Below are positions 1 to 11,000 of a DNA stretch of 64,000 nt, in pieces; the stretch's first letter is position 1; every line of letters begins with the position of its first letter. Source of the stretch: Aeromonas allosaccharophila (lineage in GTDB: Bacteria > Pseudomonadota > Gammaproteobacteria > Enterobacterales > Aeromonadaceae); the NCBI RefSeq assembly GCF_000819685.1, contig NZ_CDBR01000062.1:1-64000 (forward strand), written 5' to 3'. The notes below the pieces were generated by a model. The model did not search any database. It saw nothing but the letters and a program-made list of their open reading frames with translations, and had not been told where the DNA came from. The position numbers were made by a program, and so were the translations under genes.

Positions 1-128
1 TGCTGAAATAAACTGTTCGATTTCTTATTGCTAAGAAATCGTCTTGGTCACTTCACCAGACATTGAAAATCAACAAAATTGTTTGATGTTCGATGCTGTG
101 AGTGCCCACACAGATTGCTTGATTCAAA

Positions 129-142
129 TTGTTAAAGAGCGA
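129..142 (-). promoter_or_regulatory. boxA antitermination element of the rrn leader
   Basis: The minus strand reads GCTCTTTAACAAT, matching the rRNA boxA consensus TGCTCTTTAACA. In rRNA operons boxA RNA binds NusB-S10 and assembles the antitermination complex. Confidence 0.85.
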
Positions 143-170
143 CGCAACAGTTCGTTGCTGCGGGAGTGGA

Positions 171-198
171 ATTCTACTCAACCGCCTTCTCGAGTCAA
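171..198 (-). promoter_or_regulatory. rrn P2 promoter
   Basis: The -35 box TTGACT is at 198-193 and the -10 box TAGAAT at 176-171, with 16 bp between. It lies about 90 bp downstream of P1, as P2 does in E. coli rrn operons. Confidence 0.8.
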
Positions 199-263
199 GC
201 CTTATTTTCAAAGGCTTTTCGAGGTTATCGACTCAGGCTTTGCGTTGCCGCTTGCCCTGTCGA

Positions 264-300
264 TGGAGGCGCATTATAGGGAGTTGAATCTTTCTGGCAA
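264..300 (-). promoter_or_regulatory. rrn P1 promoter
   Basis: The -35 box TTGCCA is at 300-295 and a perfect -10 TATAAT at 278-273, spaced 16 bp. The core AACTCCCTATAATGCGCC is the same as in E. coli rrn P1, including the GC-rich discriminator. The predicted start A is at 264. An AT-rich, UP-element-like segment lies just upstream (301-325). P1 promoters of this type are growth-rate and ppGpp controlled; that regulation is inferred from the discriminator. Confidence 0.9.
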
Positions 301-368
301 GCAGATAATTGCAAAAAGATGGCTTTCACCGCTCGTTCGCTCACAAAGCCACCGATACGCATATTAAG

Positions 369-393
369 CGAACAAAATCAGCCCGCAACGGGC
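369..393 (-). terminator. Weak intrinsic terminator overlapping the gmhB stop
   Basis: On the minus strand GCCCG-TTG-CGGGC (393-381) is followed at once by the TGA stop and TTTTGTT. The stem is only 5 bp, so termination may be partial. Confidence 0.4.
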
Positions 394-920
394 ACTGAAA
401 TGGCGAAATCATGCAGGTTGTCATAGGTGGCATCAGCCAATGCGATACCGGCATCGGTCACCGGTTTGCCCGTTTTGACCAACACTTTATGCCCGACTTT
501 GGCATTGGCGGCCGCTTTCAGATCAGAAGGCTTGTCACCCACCATATAGGAACGGCTCATGTCGATCCCCAGCTCTTGTTGTGCCAACAGCAGCATGCCG
601 GGTTCCGGTTTGCGGCAATCACAGGGGGCGCCGTGATCCGGGTGATGGGGACAGAAGTAGATGCCATCGAGATCCACATCCCGATCAGCCAGTGACCAAT
701 CCATCCATTCCGTCAGATTCATGAAATCATCTTCACTGAAGTAACCGCGGGCGATTCCGGACTGGTTGGTGACGACAACCAACAGATACCCTTTCTTCTT
801 TAACAGCTGCAGGGCGTCGATCACGCCTGGCAGAAAATGGAAATCATCAACCTGACCCACATAGCCAGTGTCTTCATTGATGACACCGTCACGATCCAGA
901 AAAATGGCGGGTTTGCTCAC
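378..920 (-). CDS. gmhB: D-glycero-beta-D-manno-heptose-1,7-bisphosphate 7-phosphatase
   Basis: This HAD-superfamily phosphatase removes the C7 phosphate from heptose bisphosphate in ADP-heptose synthesis for LPS inner core. The N-terminal DxDG motif (DRDG) carries the nucleophile Asp9 and acid Asp11. A Cys/His cluster ([19 protein letters not shown]) matches the family's zinc site, and VGDKPSDL is the C-terminal HAD motif. I place the start at GTG 920, with GAGG about 8 bases upstream, giving 180 aa against 191 in E. coli. The frame is open upstream to 1013, but that part crosses the tufA terminator and is not family-like. It lies downstream of tufA on the same strand. Confidence 0.92.
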   Translation of the reverse strand: MSKPAIFLDRDGVINEDTGYVGQVDDFHFLPGVIDALQLLKKKGYLLVVVTNQSGIARGYFSEDDFMNLTEWMDWSLADRDVDLDGIYFCPHHPDHGAPCDCRKPEPGMLLLAQQELGIDMSRSYMVGDKPSDLKAAANAKVGHKVLVKTGKPVTDAGIALADATYDNLHDFAISVPVAG

Positions 921-980
921 GGAAACTACCTCTATCAATGGTTTCGCCCAGTATCTCACAGGGCATAAATAGCCCCAAAA

Positions 981-1010
981 ATAAAAGGGGTGGCCGAAGC
1001 CACCCCTTTT
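981..1010 (-). terminator. Intrinsic terminator of the str operon (after tufA)
   Basis: A 12-bp stem, AAAAGGGGTGGC / GCCACCCCTTTT, closes a TTCG tetraloop. On the minus strand it is followed by ATTTTT. It separates tufA from gmhB. Confidence 0.9.
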
Positions 1011-1033
1011 CATGTTTGTATATAACGAATCGA

Positions 1034-2218
1034 TTAGGCGATTACGCTAGCTACAACACCAGCACCTACGGTACGGCCACCTTCACGGATAGCGAAACGC
1101 AGGCCGTCGTCCATTGCGATCGGAGCAATCAGGGTAACAACCATTTTGATGTTGTCGCCTGGCATTACCATTTCAACGCCTTCCGGCAGTTCGATGGTAC
1201 CGGTCACGTCGGTAGTACGGAAGTAGAACTGCGGACGGTAGCCTTTGAAGAACGGGGTATGACGACCACCTTCTTCTTTGGACAGGACGTACACTTCAGA
1301 TTCAAACTTGGTGTGCGGCTTGATTGAACCCGGCTTGGCCAGAACCTGACCACGCTCTACGTCTTCACGCTTCACGCCACGCAGCAGTGCGCCGATGTTC
1401 TCGCCCGCACGACCTTCGTCCAGCAGCTTACGGAACATTTCAACACCGGTACAGGTGGTAGAAACGGTATCTTTGATACCAACGATTTCTACAGTCTCAC
1501 CTACTTTAACGATACCGCGCTCTACACGACCGGTAACTACGGTACCACGGCCAGCGATAGAGAATACGTCTTCGATAGGCATCAGGAACGGCAGGTCAAT
1601 CGCGCGCTCCGGCTCCGGGATGTAGGTATCCAGGTGGTGAGCCAGCTCGATGATCTTCTCTTCCCATGCAGCGTCGCCTTCCAGCGCTTTCAGCGCGGAA
1701 CCGCGAACTACCGGCAGGTCATCACCCGGGAAGTCATATTCGGTCAGCAGTTCACGAACTTCCATCTCGACCAGTTCGAGCAGCTCTTCGTCATCAACCA
1801 TGTCACACTTGTTCATGAACACGATCATGTACGGGATACCAACCTGACGACCCAGCAGGATGTGCTCACGAGTCTGCGGCATCGGGCCGTCAGTCGCTGC
1901 TACTACCAGGATCGCGCCGTCCATCTGGGCAGCACCGGTGATCATGTTTTTAACGTAGTCGGCGTGACCCGGGCAATCTACGTGAGCGTAGTGGCGGGTA
2001 GCAGTGTCGTATTCTACGTGGGAGGTGTTGATGGTGATACCACGCTCACGCTCTTCCGGTGCCTTGTCGATCTGGTCGAAGGCGAAAGCTTTACCACCGA
2101 AGTGCTTGGCCAGCACGTTGGTGATAGCTGCAGTCAGGGTGGTTTTACCGTGGTCAACGTGGCCGATGGTGCCGACGTTTACGTGCGGTTTGTTACGCTC
2201 AAATTTTTCTTTAGACAC
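1034..2218 (-). CDS. tufA: Elongation factor Tu, copy A (end of str operon)
   Basis: This 394-aa GTPase delivers aminoacyl-tRNA to the ribosome. The G1 motif GHVDHGKT is at about 19-26, G3 DCPGH at about 81-85, and G4 NKCD at about 136-139. It follows fusA by 54 bp and ends at a strong terminator, so it is the last gene of rpsL-rpsG-fusA-tufA. A second copy lies at 20234-21418; the two proteins differ only at residue 194, His here and Gly there. The near identity at DNA level suggests gene conversion. Confidence 0.98.
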   Translation of the reverse strand: MSKEKFERNKPHVNVGTIGHVDHGKTTLTAAITNVLAKHFGGKAFAFDQIDKAPEERERGITINTSHVEYDTATRHYAHVDCPGHADYVKNMITGAAQMDGAILVVAATDGPMPQTREHILLGRQVGIPYMIVFMNKCDMVDDEELLELVEMEVRELLTEYDFPGDDLPVVRGSALKALEGDAAWEEKIIELAHHLDTYIPEPERAIDLPFLMPIEDVFSIAGRGTVVTGRVERGIVKVGETVEIVGIKDTVSTTCTGVEMFRKLLDEGRAGENIGALLRGVKREDVERGQVLAKPGSIKPHTKFESEVYVLSKEEGGRHTPFFKGYRPQFYFRTTDVTGTIELPEGVEMVMPGDNIKMVVTLIAPIAMDDGLRFAIREGGRTVGAGVVASVIA

Positions 2219-2272
2219 GACGTAGTCCTTCTAGGTTAAACCCGCCTACCGTCGTAGGCGGGGAATCTTAAA

Positions 2273-4378
2273 TTACTTGGATTTGCGCTCTTCGATCACG
2301 GCTTGTGCAACGTTGGTCGGTGCATCGTGATACTTGGCGAATTCCATGGCGTAGGAAGCACGACCTTGGGTAGCGGAACGCAGTGCAGTTGCATAACCGA
2401 ACATTTCGGCCAGCGGCACCAGAGCACGTACGATTTTGCCGGACGGGCCATCTTCCATACCTTCGATCAGGCCACGACGACGGTTCAGGTCACCGATAAC
2501 GTCGCCCATGTAATCTTCCGGAGTTTCAACTTCTACTTTCATGATCGGTTCAAGCAGAACCGGGTTGGCTTTCATGAAGCCAGCCTTAAAGGCCATGGAA
2601 GCAGCGATTTTGAACGCCAGTTCGGAAGAGTCGACATCGTGGTAAGAACCGAAGTGCAGACGCACACCCAGATCCATAACCGGGTAACCAGCCAGCGGAC
2701 CAGATTTGAGCTGCTCGCGGATACCTTTATCAACACCCGGGATGAATTCACCAGGAATGACACCACCTTTGATGTCGTTGACGAATTCGTAGGCTTTGCC
2801 TTCTTCCAGCGGGTACATGTCGATCACAACGTGACCGTACTGACCACGACCACCAGACTGCTTGGCGTGCTTACCTTCGATATCCTTGACGGTGTTACGA
2901 ATGGTTTCACGGTAGGCAACCTGCGGCTTACCTACGTTCGCTTCAACCTTGAACTCGCGACGCATACGGTCAACGATGATGTCCAGGTGCAGCTCACCCA
3001 TACCGGCGATGATGGTTTGACCTGACTCTTCGTCAGTCCATACGCGGAAGGACGGATCTTCCTGAGCCAGACGGCCCAGTGCCAGACCCATCTTCTCTTG
3101 GTCAGCCTTGGTTTTCGGCTCAACCGCGATAGAAATTACCGGCTCAGGGAATTCCATACGCTCGAGGATGATCGGTGCGTTCTGGTCACACAGGGTGTCA
3201 CCAGTGGTCACGTCTTTCAGACCGATGGCAGCAGCGATGTCACCAGCGCGTACTTCTTTGATCTCTTCGCGCTTGTTGGCGTGCATCTGAACGATACGGC
3301 CAAAACGCTCGCGCTTGTCCTTGACGGAGTTCAGCACGGTGTCACCAGAGTTAACAACACCGGAGTAGACGCGGAAGAAGGTCAGGTTACCAACGAACGG
3401 GTCGGTAGCGATCTTGAACGCCAGAGCAGAGAACGGCTCGTCATCAGATGCATGACGCTCGTCTTTGGTCTCGCCGTCCATTTTCAGGCCGTCGATAGCA
3501 GCTACGTCGGTCGGAGCCGGCAGATAGTCAACAACGGCATCCAGCATTGCCTGTACGCCCTTGTTCTTGAACGCGGAGCCACAGGTTACCAGGATGATTT
3601 CGTTGTTCAGCACACGCTGACGCAGAGCTTTCTTGATCTCTTCCTCGGTCAGCTCTTCGCCGCCCAGGTATTTTTCCATCAGGTCTTCAGACGCTTCAGC
3701 AGCGGCTTCAACCAGATTCATGCGCATTTCTTGCGCCTGTTCCAGCAGCTCAGCCGGGACGTCTTCGTAATCGAAGGATACGCCCTGGTCAGCTTCGCTC
3801 CAGTTGATGGCTTTCATCTTGACCAAGTCAACAACGCCCTTGAAGTTCTCTTCGGCGCCGATGTTCAGCTGAAGGGGAACCGGAACGCCTTTCAGACGGG
3901 TCTTGATGTGCTCAACGCAGCGCAGGAAGTTGGCACCGGTACGGTCCATCTTGTTGACGAACGCGATACGGGGAACCTTGTACTTGTTAGCCTGACGCCA
4001 TACGGTTTCAGACTGTGGCTGTACGCCACCTACGGCACAGTACACCATCACGGCACCGTCCAGAACACGCATTGAACGCTCTACTTCGATAGTAAAGTCA
4101 ACGTGGCCCGGGGTATCGATGATGTTGATACGGTGCGGTTGGAACTGTTTACCCATACCGGACCAGAAAGCGGTGGTCGCGGCGGAGGTGATGGTAATAC
4201 CACGCTCTTGTTCCTGTTCCATCCAGTCCATGGTGGCAGCGCCATCGTGAACTTCACCGATCTTGTGACTTACACCGGTATAAAACAGTACGCGCTCGGT
4301 AGTAGTAGTCTTACCGGCGTCAATGTGAGCGGAGATACCGATGTTACGATAACGCTCAATGGGGGTTGTACGAGCCAT
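2273..4378 (-). CDS. fusA: Elongation factor G
   Basis: This GTPase drives ribosomal translocation and, with RRF, ribosome recycling. The 701-aa product carries AHIDAGKTT (G1), DTPGH (G3) and NKMD (G4), followed by domains II-V and the [12 protein letters not shown] segment typical of domain IV/V. I chose ATG 4378, the second of two close ATGs, because it yields the conserved [12 protein letters not shown] start and places GAGG six bases upstream. The upstream ATG at 4384 would add two residues. It sits between rpsG (75 bp) and tufA (54 bp). Confidence 0.97.
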   Translation of the reverse strand: MARTTPIERYRNIGISAHIDAGKTTTTERVLFYTGVSHKIGEVHDGAATMDWMEQEQERGITITSAATTAFWSGMGKQFQPHRINIIDTPGHVDFTIEVERSMRVLDGAVMVYCAVGGVQPQSETVWRQANKYKVPRIAFVNKMDRTGANFLRCVEHIKTRLKGVPVPLQLNIGAEENFKGVVDLVKMKAINWSEADQGVSFDYEDVPAELLEQAQEMRMNLVEAAAEASEDLMEKYLGGEELTEEEIKKALRQRVLNNEIILVTCGSAFKNKGVQAMLDAVVDYLPAPTDVAAIDGLKMDGETKDERHASDDEPFSALAFKIATDPFVGNLTFFRVYSGVVNSGDTVLNSVKDKRERFGRIVQMHANKREEIKEVRAGDIAAAIGLKDVTTGDTLCDQNAPIILERMEFPEPVISIAVEPKTKADQEKMGLALGRLAQEDPSFRVWTDEESGQTIIAGMGELHLDIIVDRMRREFKVEANVGKPQVAYRETIRNTVKDIEGKHAKQSGGRGQYGHVVIDMYPLEEGKAYEFVNDIKGGVIPGEFIPGVDKGIREQLKSGPLAGYPVMDLGVRLHFGSYHDVDSSELAFKIAASMAFKAGFMKANPVLLEPIMKVEVETPEDYMGDVIGDLNRRRGLIEGMEDGPSGKIVRALVPLAEMFGYATALRSATQGRASYAMEFAKYHDAPTNVAQAVIEERKSK

Positions 4379-4453
4379 TGTCATCCTCTTACTAAGGCGC
4401 TTGTCCCTAGATAATTAAAGGTGCGCAGAGCCAAAAGACCCTGCGCAAGCGGA

Positions 4454-4924
4454 TTACCAGCGGAAGTGAGCGAAGGCTTTGTTCGCTTCAGCCATACGGT
4501 GAACGTCTTCACGTTTCTTGACAGACGAACCCTTATTGTCAGCGGCATCCAGCAGCTCGCCAGCCAGACGCTGAGCCATTGATTTTTCACCACGTTTACG
4601 AGCGGCATCAACCAACCAGCGCATTGCCAGGGCATTGCGACGTACCGGACGAACTTCTACCGGCACCTGATAGGTTGCACCACCGACGCGACGAGATTTA
4701 ACCTCGACCGCCGGACGAATGTTATCCAGAGCGACTTCGAACAGGGCCAGGTGCTCTTTGCCAGATTTGGTGGCAATGATGTCCAGGGCACCGTATACGA
4801 TGGCTTCTGCAACAGATTTCTTACCGTCAACCATTACTACGTTGACAAATTTAGCCAGCAGCTCTGATCCGAACTTGGGATCTGGCAGGATTTTACGCTG
4901 ACCAACAACACGACGTCTTGGCAT
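4454..4924 (-). CDS. rpsG: 30S ribosomal protein S7
   Basis: The 156-aa product has the S7 opening [16 protein letters not shown] and the conserved [14 protein letters not shown] segment. S7 nucleates assembly of the 30S head domain on 16S rRNA. In E. coli it also represses str-operon translation at the rpsL-rpsG spacer; the 93-bp spacer here would be the matching site (inference). Second gene of the str operon. Confidence 0.97.
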   Translation of the reverse strand: MPRRRVVGQRKILPDPKFGSELLAKFVNVVMVDGKKSVAEAIVYGALDIIATKSGKEHLALFEVALDNIRPAVEVKSRRVGGATYQVPVEVRPVRRNALAMRWLVDAARKRGEKSMAQRLAGELLDAADNKGSSVKKREDVHRMAEANKAFAHFRW

Positions 4925-5017
4925 TTCAAATTCTCCGTAACTTCAGGGATTACCCAAAACTAGAAAGCTATCTAACTAGAAACGAATTAACGTTTGGCCT
5001 TACTTAACGGAGAACCA

Positions 5018-5491
<474 letters not shown>

Positions 5492-5574
5492 TTATACAAT
5501 TTGCGTCACAAAAGGGCAATTCGGATCCGTTTAGTTTCATGACATCACCTTGAATTCTCTTGAAAATGTGCTTC

Positions 5575-5853
5575 TCAGCCACCCCAGGTGCGCGGGGAAC
5601 CTTTTTGCGCAATCAGTGCCACCAGACCCGCCATATCGAGCACATTACCCACCCGATGATGCAAACCGCGAGCTTGCAGGTCTTCCTGCATCACATAAAG
5701 CGGGATACCCGCCAACTGCTCGCTCCACTGGGGAGCCGACGCCGCTATCACGGCATCCTGCATCAGTACCAGCTCATCCTCCGGCTGGAGGTATGAAAGC
5801 GCCTGTGCCAAAGCCTGACTCTGAAAGGGGGAGTTCAATATCAGATGCAACAT
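5575..5853 (-). CDS. tusB: Sulfurtransferase complex subunit TusB
   Basis: This 92-aa DsrH/TusB-family protein is the smallest member of the TusBCD heterohexamer. The complex relays persulfide sulfur from TusA to TusE for MnmA-dependent 2-thiolation of U34 in tRNA. The N-terminal MLHLILNSPF is typical. Last gene of tusDCB, seven bases after tusC, and just upstream of the rpsL promoter. Confidence 0.88.
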   Translation of the reverse strand: MLHLILNSPFQSQALAQALSYLQPEDELVLMQDAVIAASAPQWSEQLAGIPLYVMQEDLQARGLHHRVGNVLDMAGLVALIAQKGSPRTWGG

Positions 5854-5860
5854 GGAGACC

Positions 5861-6220
5861 TCAAAAGCTGATGTAAGTCGAACATTGTGTCCAGCGCCGA
5901 GCCAGCTCCTGGCGCGGCAGACTCTCGACCGGGATCAGCAGATCATCCACTGTCAGGCCACGCGCTGCCAGCGAGTCAGCACAAACATAGACCTCTTCGA
6001 TGTCGTAGAGTTCCAGCATTTTGAAGGTGGGCGCGTAGTGGCGCTGCAAAATGGCGGCCGGCTGCTGCTCCTTGAGCAGTTGCAGCACACCGTCCCCAAT
6101 CAGGAAGAGGGCCAACTCATCGGTCATGGCCGAGGTGGCCAGCAGGGCATCCAACCCTTCCCGACCGGCGGCATGGCCATGGGGGCCACGACTGCAGATA
6201 AAGGCGATTTTCTTGCTCAT
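5861..6220 (-). CDS. tusC: Sulfurtransferase complex subunit TusC
   Basis: A 119-aa DsrF/TusC-family subunit of the TusBCD sulfur relay. It opens with MSKKIAFICSRGPHG, and the start ATG 6220 follows AGGGGGAGT at good spacing. The open frame extends further upstream into tusD without similarity. It lies eight bases after tusD, so the three subunits are probably co-translated. Confidence 0.9.
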   Translation of the reverse strand: MSKKIAFICSRGPHGHAAGREGLDALLATSAMTDELALFLIGDGVLQLLKEQQPAAILQRHYAPTFKMLELYDIEEVYVCADSLAARGLTVDDLLIPVESLPRQELARRWTQCSTYISF

Positions 6221-6228
6221 GACTCCCC

Positions 6229-6621
6229 CTAGAACTGAACCAGTCGATCGGCGGTAAGTGCCGCCTCGGCCAACTGGCCCAGACCGCTCAGGCAAAATGG
6301 CGCCTGCAGATTGAAGTGCACCTGCCCTGCCCCCTTGGCTTCCTGCTCATCGAGCACACCGCGTCGCATGGCGGCGGCAACGCAGACGTCGATACGGATC
6401 CCCTGCTCTTCTGCCAGCTCTCGCCACAGACGCACCAGGTCGGTCTCATCGGATGCAGGTAGATGCAGACCGTTGCCGTTGCAGACCCCATCCTGATAGA
6501 AGAACAGGTGGGACAAGGTATGCCCCTGCGCCAACAGTGTGCGGGCAAAGCGATAGGCGGTGCTGGCTGACTGGGTGCCATAGGCGGGCCCCGTGACCAG
6601 GATGGCAAAACTCAGACTCAT
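6229..6621 (-). CDS. tusD: Sulfurtransferase TusD
   Basis: This 130-aa DsrE/TusD-family protein is the catalytic subunit of TusBCD. The sulfur-carrying cysteine is Cys80 in [12 protein letters not shown], equivalent to Cys78 in E. coli. First gene of tusDCB. In E. coli the yheO regulator directly precedes tusD; here ridA lies between them. Confidence 0.93.
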   Translation of the reverse strand: MSLSFAILVTGPAYGTQSASTAYRFARTLLAQGHTLSHLFFYQDGVCNGNGLHLPASDETDLVRLWRELAEEQGIRIDVCVAAAMRRGVLDEQEAKGAGQVHFNLQAPFCLSGLGQLAEAALTADRLVQF

Positions 6622-6668
6622 AGCAGGACTCCTGTGCTGACCCGGTCCATTTTACGCCAAAAACAAAA

Positions 6669-6690
6669 AAGCCCCTGCCAGGAGGGGCTT
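6669..6690 (-). terminator. Intrinsic terminator of ridA
   Basis: On the minus strand AAGCCCCT / AGGGGCTT (8 bp) is followed by TTTTTTG, 16 bases after the ridA stop. It isolates ridA from tusD. Confidence 0.85.
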
Positions 6691-6705
6691 GCTGCGATCT
6701 GTTAA

Positions 6706-7086
6706 TCAGAGATGGGCAATCGCCTCGACCTCGACCAGCACATCTTTCGGCAGACGGGCCACTTCCACGCAGGAGCGGGCTGGCGCTGCATCACCAAAGT
6801 AGCGGGCATAGACCTGGTTGAAGGCAACGAAGTTGTTCATGTCGCTCAGGAAGCAGGTGGTTTTGACCACGTTGCTGGCATCGGCACCGGCAGCGTGCAA
6901 CACGGCAACCAGATTCTTCATCACCCGTTCGGCCTGCTCTTCGATGCCGCCAGCCACGATTTCCATGGTGGCAGGATCGAGCGGGATCTGCCCGGAGGTG
7001 AAGATCATCTCGCCAACCTTGGTAGCCTGAACATACGGACCAATCGCGGCAGGCGCCTTGTCGGTTGCAATCACTTCTTTAGCCAT
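6706..7086 (-). CDS. ridA: 2-iminobutanoate/2-iminopropanoate deaminase (RidA)
   Basis: The 126-aa RidA/YjgF protein hydrolyses reactive enamine/imine intermediates released by PLP enzymes such as threonine dehydratase, sparing other PLP enzymes. The conserved Arg104 in PARSCVEVA binds the substrate carboxylate, and the C-terminal VEVEAIAHL is typical. It lies 24 bp downstream of the YheO-type regulator on the same strand and has its own terminator. This placement differs from E. coli, where ridA is next to pyrI/pyrB. Confidence 0.93.
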   Translation of the reverse strand: MAKEVIATDKAPAAIGPYVQATKVGEMIFTSGQIPLDPATMEIVAGGIEEQAERVMKNLVAVLHAAGADASNVVKTTCFLSDMNNFVAFNQVYARYFGDAAPARSCVEVARLPKDVLVEVEAIAHL

Positions 7087-7110
7087 TCATCTATCCCCTT
7101 CTGGAATGAG

Positions 7111-7827
7111 TTACTCGTTTTCGTCTTCACCCTGCTTGCGCTGTCGGATGTAAAGATAAACGGTATGTTTTGAAATATTGAGTTTGTCCGCCACCAGATT
7201 GATCGAATCCTTGATGTCGAAAATGCCCTTCTCGAACAGCTGAGTCACGATGAAGCGGTTCTTGGCATTGTTGGCCACGGTGGGATCGCGGTTGATCTCG
7301 TCGATGGTGTTATCCACCGTCTGGGCAACCAGCTCTTCCACACTGTTGGCGAAGGTCTCGGGTGACTGACGCGCCGCCTGCTGGGGCGTCGGGAAAAATT
7401 CGGCCACGAACTCGTGGAAGGGCGCATTGATGTGCAGGTTGATGCAGATAAGCCCCACTACTTGCCGCTCGCTGTTGCGAATGGCAATGGTGCTCGACTT
7501 CATCAGCGCACCGGTGCGGCTGCGCGCAAAATAGCTCTGGGTGTAATCCTGGCCGGTGCTCTCGATATCCTTGAGCATGCGCAGAGCGAGATCGGTGATG
7601 GGCGCCCCGAGGGTGCGTCCGGTATTGAAGCCGTTGGCGATCTTGATCACCGACTCGTGCAGATTTTCCAGGGAGTGGAGGACCACTTCACAATGCTTGC
7701 CGAACAGCTCGGCCAAGCCATCGATGAGCCCATCGTATGAGCGCAACAATTCCCTGTCTTCATCTGTAAAAGTGCGGCTGATCAGCTGTTCTTCGGGAAG
7801 CATGGCTTCCTCGATACCGACAGTCAT
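7111..7827 (-). CDS. YheO/DauR-type transcriptional regulator (PAS-like sensor plus C-terminal HTH)
   Basis: The 238-aa protein has a YheO-like PAS domain at about 25-145 and a C-terminal HTH at about 180-230 (DKLNISKHTVYLYIRQRK). Family members include DauR, which controls D-arginine catabolism, and E. coli YheO, of unknown ligand. The start ATG 7827 is preceded by AGGGG. The adjacent ridA and nearby tusDCB may be targets, but nothing in the sequence proves it. It follows the rpoC terminator with its own candidate promoter. Confidence 0.85.
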   Translation of the reverse strand: MTVGIEEAMLPEEQLISRTFTDEDRELLRSYDGLIDGLAELFGKHCEVVLHSLENLHESVIKIANGFNTGRTLGAPITDLALRMLKDIESTGQDYTQSYFARSRTGALMKSSTIAIRNSERQVVGLICINLHINAPFHEFVAEFFPTPQQAARQSPETFANSVEELVAQTVDNTIDEINRDPTVANNAKNRFIVTQLFEKGIFDIKDSINLVADKLNISKHTVYLYIRQRKQGEDENE

Positions 7828-7861
7828 GTTCTACCCCTGTAATAACCATTCAACTTTCCCG

Positions 7862-7890
7862 AGTTTTAAATTGCAGGGGAGTAAAGTCAA
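7862..7890 (-). promoter_or_regulatory. Candidate promoter for the YheO-type regulator
   Basis: The -35 TTGACT (7890-7885) and a weak -10 AAAACT (7867-7862) are separated by 17 bp, 35 bp upstream of the start codon. The -10 match is poor. Confidence 0.4.
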
Positions 7891-7976
7891 CTTTTTTTGA
7901 TTTTTTACTCTACAACTTTGCTCTGGATCATCCTGAAACCCGCGTGGCGTCTACCTTTGCCGAGGAATTGGCCAAC

Positions 7977-8004
7977 AAAAAGGGCTCCTTGAAGGAGCCC
8001 TTTT
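7977..8004 (-). terminator. Intrinsic terminator of the rpoBC operon
   Basis: A near-perfect palindrome, AAAAGGGCTCCTT / GAAGGAGCCCTTTT, ends in a T run on the minus strand, 17 bases after the rpoC stop. Confidence 0.92.
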
Positions 8005-8021
8005 CAATCACGGATGACGAG

Positions 8022-11000
8022 TTACTCTTCGTCGAAGCTACCGGCTGCGTTCAGAAGATCCGCCAGGTTCTGTTGAGCTTCATCAGCGGTCACCTGCGGG
8101 GTACCAACAGCACGAGCTGCGGCAGCACGCTGGTTGATCCGGCTATGGTGGTAGGCAAAGCCGGTACCAGCCGGGATCAGACGACCCACGATGACGTTCT
8201 CTTTCAAACCACGCAGTTCATCACGCTTGCCACCAACGGCGGCTTCGGTCAGAACGCGAGTGGTTTCCTGGAAGGAAGCCGCAGAGATGAAGGACTCGGT
8301 GCTCAGAGATGCCTTGGTAATACCCATCAGTACATGACGGAAGGTCGCAGGGGTCTTACCCTCGGCAACCAGCTTACGGTTGGCAATCTTCACACGAGCA
8401 ACTTCAACCTGTTCGCCTTCGATCAGATCGGTGTCGCCAGCGCTCAGGATCTCGCACTTGCGCAGCATCTGACGAACGATGACTTCGATGTGCTTGTCGT
8501 TAATCTTAACGCCTTGCAGACGGTAAACGTCTTGCACTTCGTTGGCGATGTAGTTGGCGACCGGGCTGATACCGCGCAGACGCAGGATGTCGTGAGCAGA
8601 CTCAGGACCGTCCGCCAACACTTCACCCTTCTCAACTTTTTCACCTTCGAACACGTTCAGGTTACGCCACTTCGGAATCATCTCTTCGTAGACGTTGCCA
8701 CCATCAGTCGGGGTGATAACCAGACGGCGTTTGCCCTTGGTCTCTTTCCCGAAGGAGATGGTACCGGAGATCTCGGCCAGAATTGCCGGTTCCTTCGGTT
8801 GACGTGCTTCGAACAGATCCGCAACGCGCGGCAGACCACCGGTGATGTCCTTGGTACCGCCGGATTCTTGCGGGATACGCGCTACCGCGTCACCCACACC
8901 CACGTTGGCACCATCTTCCAGGTTCACGATCGCCTTGCCCGGCAGGAAGTACTGGGCGGCTACATCGGTACCCGGGATCATCACGTCTTTGCCGTTCAGG
9001 TCGACCAGTTTAACGGTCGGACGCATCTCTTTACCGGCACTCGGACGCTCGTTGACATCCAGTACGACGATAGAAGAGAGACCGGTCAGCTCGTCGGTCT
9101 GACGAGTGATGGTCACGCCATCGATCATGTGTTCGAACTGCAGGCGACCTGCCACTTCGGTGATGATCGGGTGGGTGTGCGGATCCCAGTTGGCAACGGT
9201 CTCGCCAGCGTTCACTGCTTGGCCGTCCTTCACTTCCAGCACGGAACCGTAAGGCAGCTTGTGGCTTTCCTTGGTACGGCCCATGTCGTCCATGATGGTC
9301 AGTTCGGTAGAACGGGAGGTGATAACCAGTTTGTCATCGCTGTTGTGAACGAACTTGGCGTTCTGCAGCTTGATGGTACCGGTGTTCTTGACCTGGATGC
9401 TGTTCTCGGCAGCAGCTCGGGATGCCGCACCACCGATGTGGAACGTACGCATCGTCAGCTGGGTACCCGGCTCACCGATGGACTGGGCGGCGATAACACC
9501 GACAGCCTCACCTTTGTTAACCAGGTGACCACGGGCCAGATCACGGCCGTAGCAGTGAGCACAGTTACCGAAGTCAGTTTCACAGGTGATGGCAGAACGT
9601 ACCTTCACGCGGTCAACAGAGTTTTGCTCCAGCAGGTCACACAACTGCTCGTCGAGCAGGGTGTTACGTGCTACCAGCACCTCATCTTCAGTACCCGGCT
9701 TAATCACGTCATCGGCAACTACACGGCCCAGCACGCGCTCACGCAGCGGTTCGACTACATCGCCACCTTCGATCAGCGGAGTCATCCACAGACCTTCGGT
9801 AGTGCCGCAATCGTCCTCGGTGATCACCATGTCTTGCGCCACGTCTACCAGACGACGAGTCAGGTAACCGGAGTTCGCAGTCTTCAGTGCGGTATCCGCC
9901 AGACCCTTACGAGCACCGTGAGTGGAGATAAAGTACTGCAATACGTTCAGACCTTCGCGGAAGTTCGCGACGATCGGCGTCTCGATGATGGAGCCATCCG
10001 GCTTGGCCATCAGGCCACGCATACCGGCCAGCTGACGGATCTGGGCGGCGGAACCACGCGCACCAGAGTCGGCCATCATAAAGATGCTGTTGAACGATGC
10101 CTGCTCTTCTTCTTCACCCAGCGAGTTGACGTTACGCTCTTTGGACAAGTTCTCCATCATGGCCTTGGAGACGCGCTCGTTGGCGCTGGCCCAGATATCG
10201 ATAACCTTGTTGTAACGTTCGCCCGCGGTTACAAGACCGGACAGGAACTGGTCCTGGATCTCGGCAACTTCGGCTTCGGCTGCAGCAATGATGTCTTTCT
10301 TGGCATCCGGGATGACCATGTCATCGATACCAACGGAAGCACCGGACAGGGCCGCGTAGTGGAAACCGGTATACATCAGCTGGTCAGCGAAGATAACGGT
10401 GTCCTTCAGGCCCTGCTTGCGATAGCAGGTGTTCAGCAGACGGGAGATGAGCTTTTTGCCCAGCGCCTTGTTGGATACGGATTTGATCCAGTTCTGCGGA
10501 TTGGCATCCAGGTCAGCCTGCTCTGCAGCAGTCAGCACCTTCGGCTCGTCGATCAGCGCGTATTCCATGCCTTTCGGCAGGATCAGGCTCAGGATCGCAC
10601 GACCAACGGTGGTGTTCTTCATCTCGGTGTGTTCACGCAGAGAACCGTCTTCCTGACGCAGGTATTCGGTAATGCGTACTTTCACACGAGCATGCAGATC
10701 GGCCAAACCGGCGCGATAAACTTTCTCGGCTTCTTTCGGGCCGGCCAGCACCATACCTTCGCCTTTGGCGTTGATACGGGCACGGGTCATGTAGTACAGA
10801 CCCAAGACCACGTCCTGAGAAGGAACGATGATCGGCTCACCGGAGGCAGGCGACAGGATGTTGTTGGTAGACATCATCAGCGCACGCGCTTCCAGCTGGG
10901 CTTCCAGAGTCAGCGGTACGTGGACCGCCATCTGGTCACCATCGAAGTCCGCGTTATACGCAGCACAAACCAGCGGGTGCAGCTGGATTGCCTTGCCTTC

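Larger units (their letters stand above)
1..264 (-). ncRNA. Leader (external transcribed spacer) of an rRNA operon; 16S gene lies off the left edge
   Basis: Read on the minus strand, this stretch starts at the P1 initiation site and runs toward position 1. It resembles the E. coli rrn leader: a boxA element, then the segment around 100-125 with the typical 'AATCTGTGTGGGCACTC', then an AT-rich stretch that precedes 16S. The mature 16S start (TTGAAGAGTTTGATC) is not reached, so it lies just outside the window. An open frame at 44-367 on the plus strand runs through this leader and is not a gene. Confidence 0.85.

Noticed and set aside
44..367. 107-codon frame on the plus strand at the left end
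   Set aside because: It lies across rrn P1, P2, boxA and the leader, whose sequence matches known rrn control regions.
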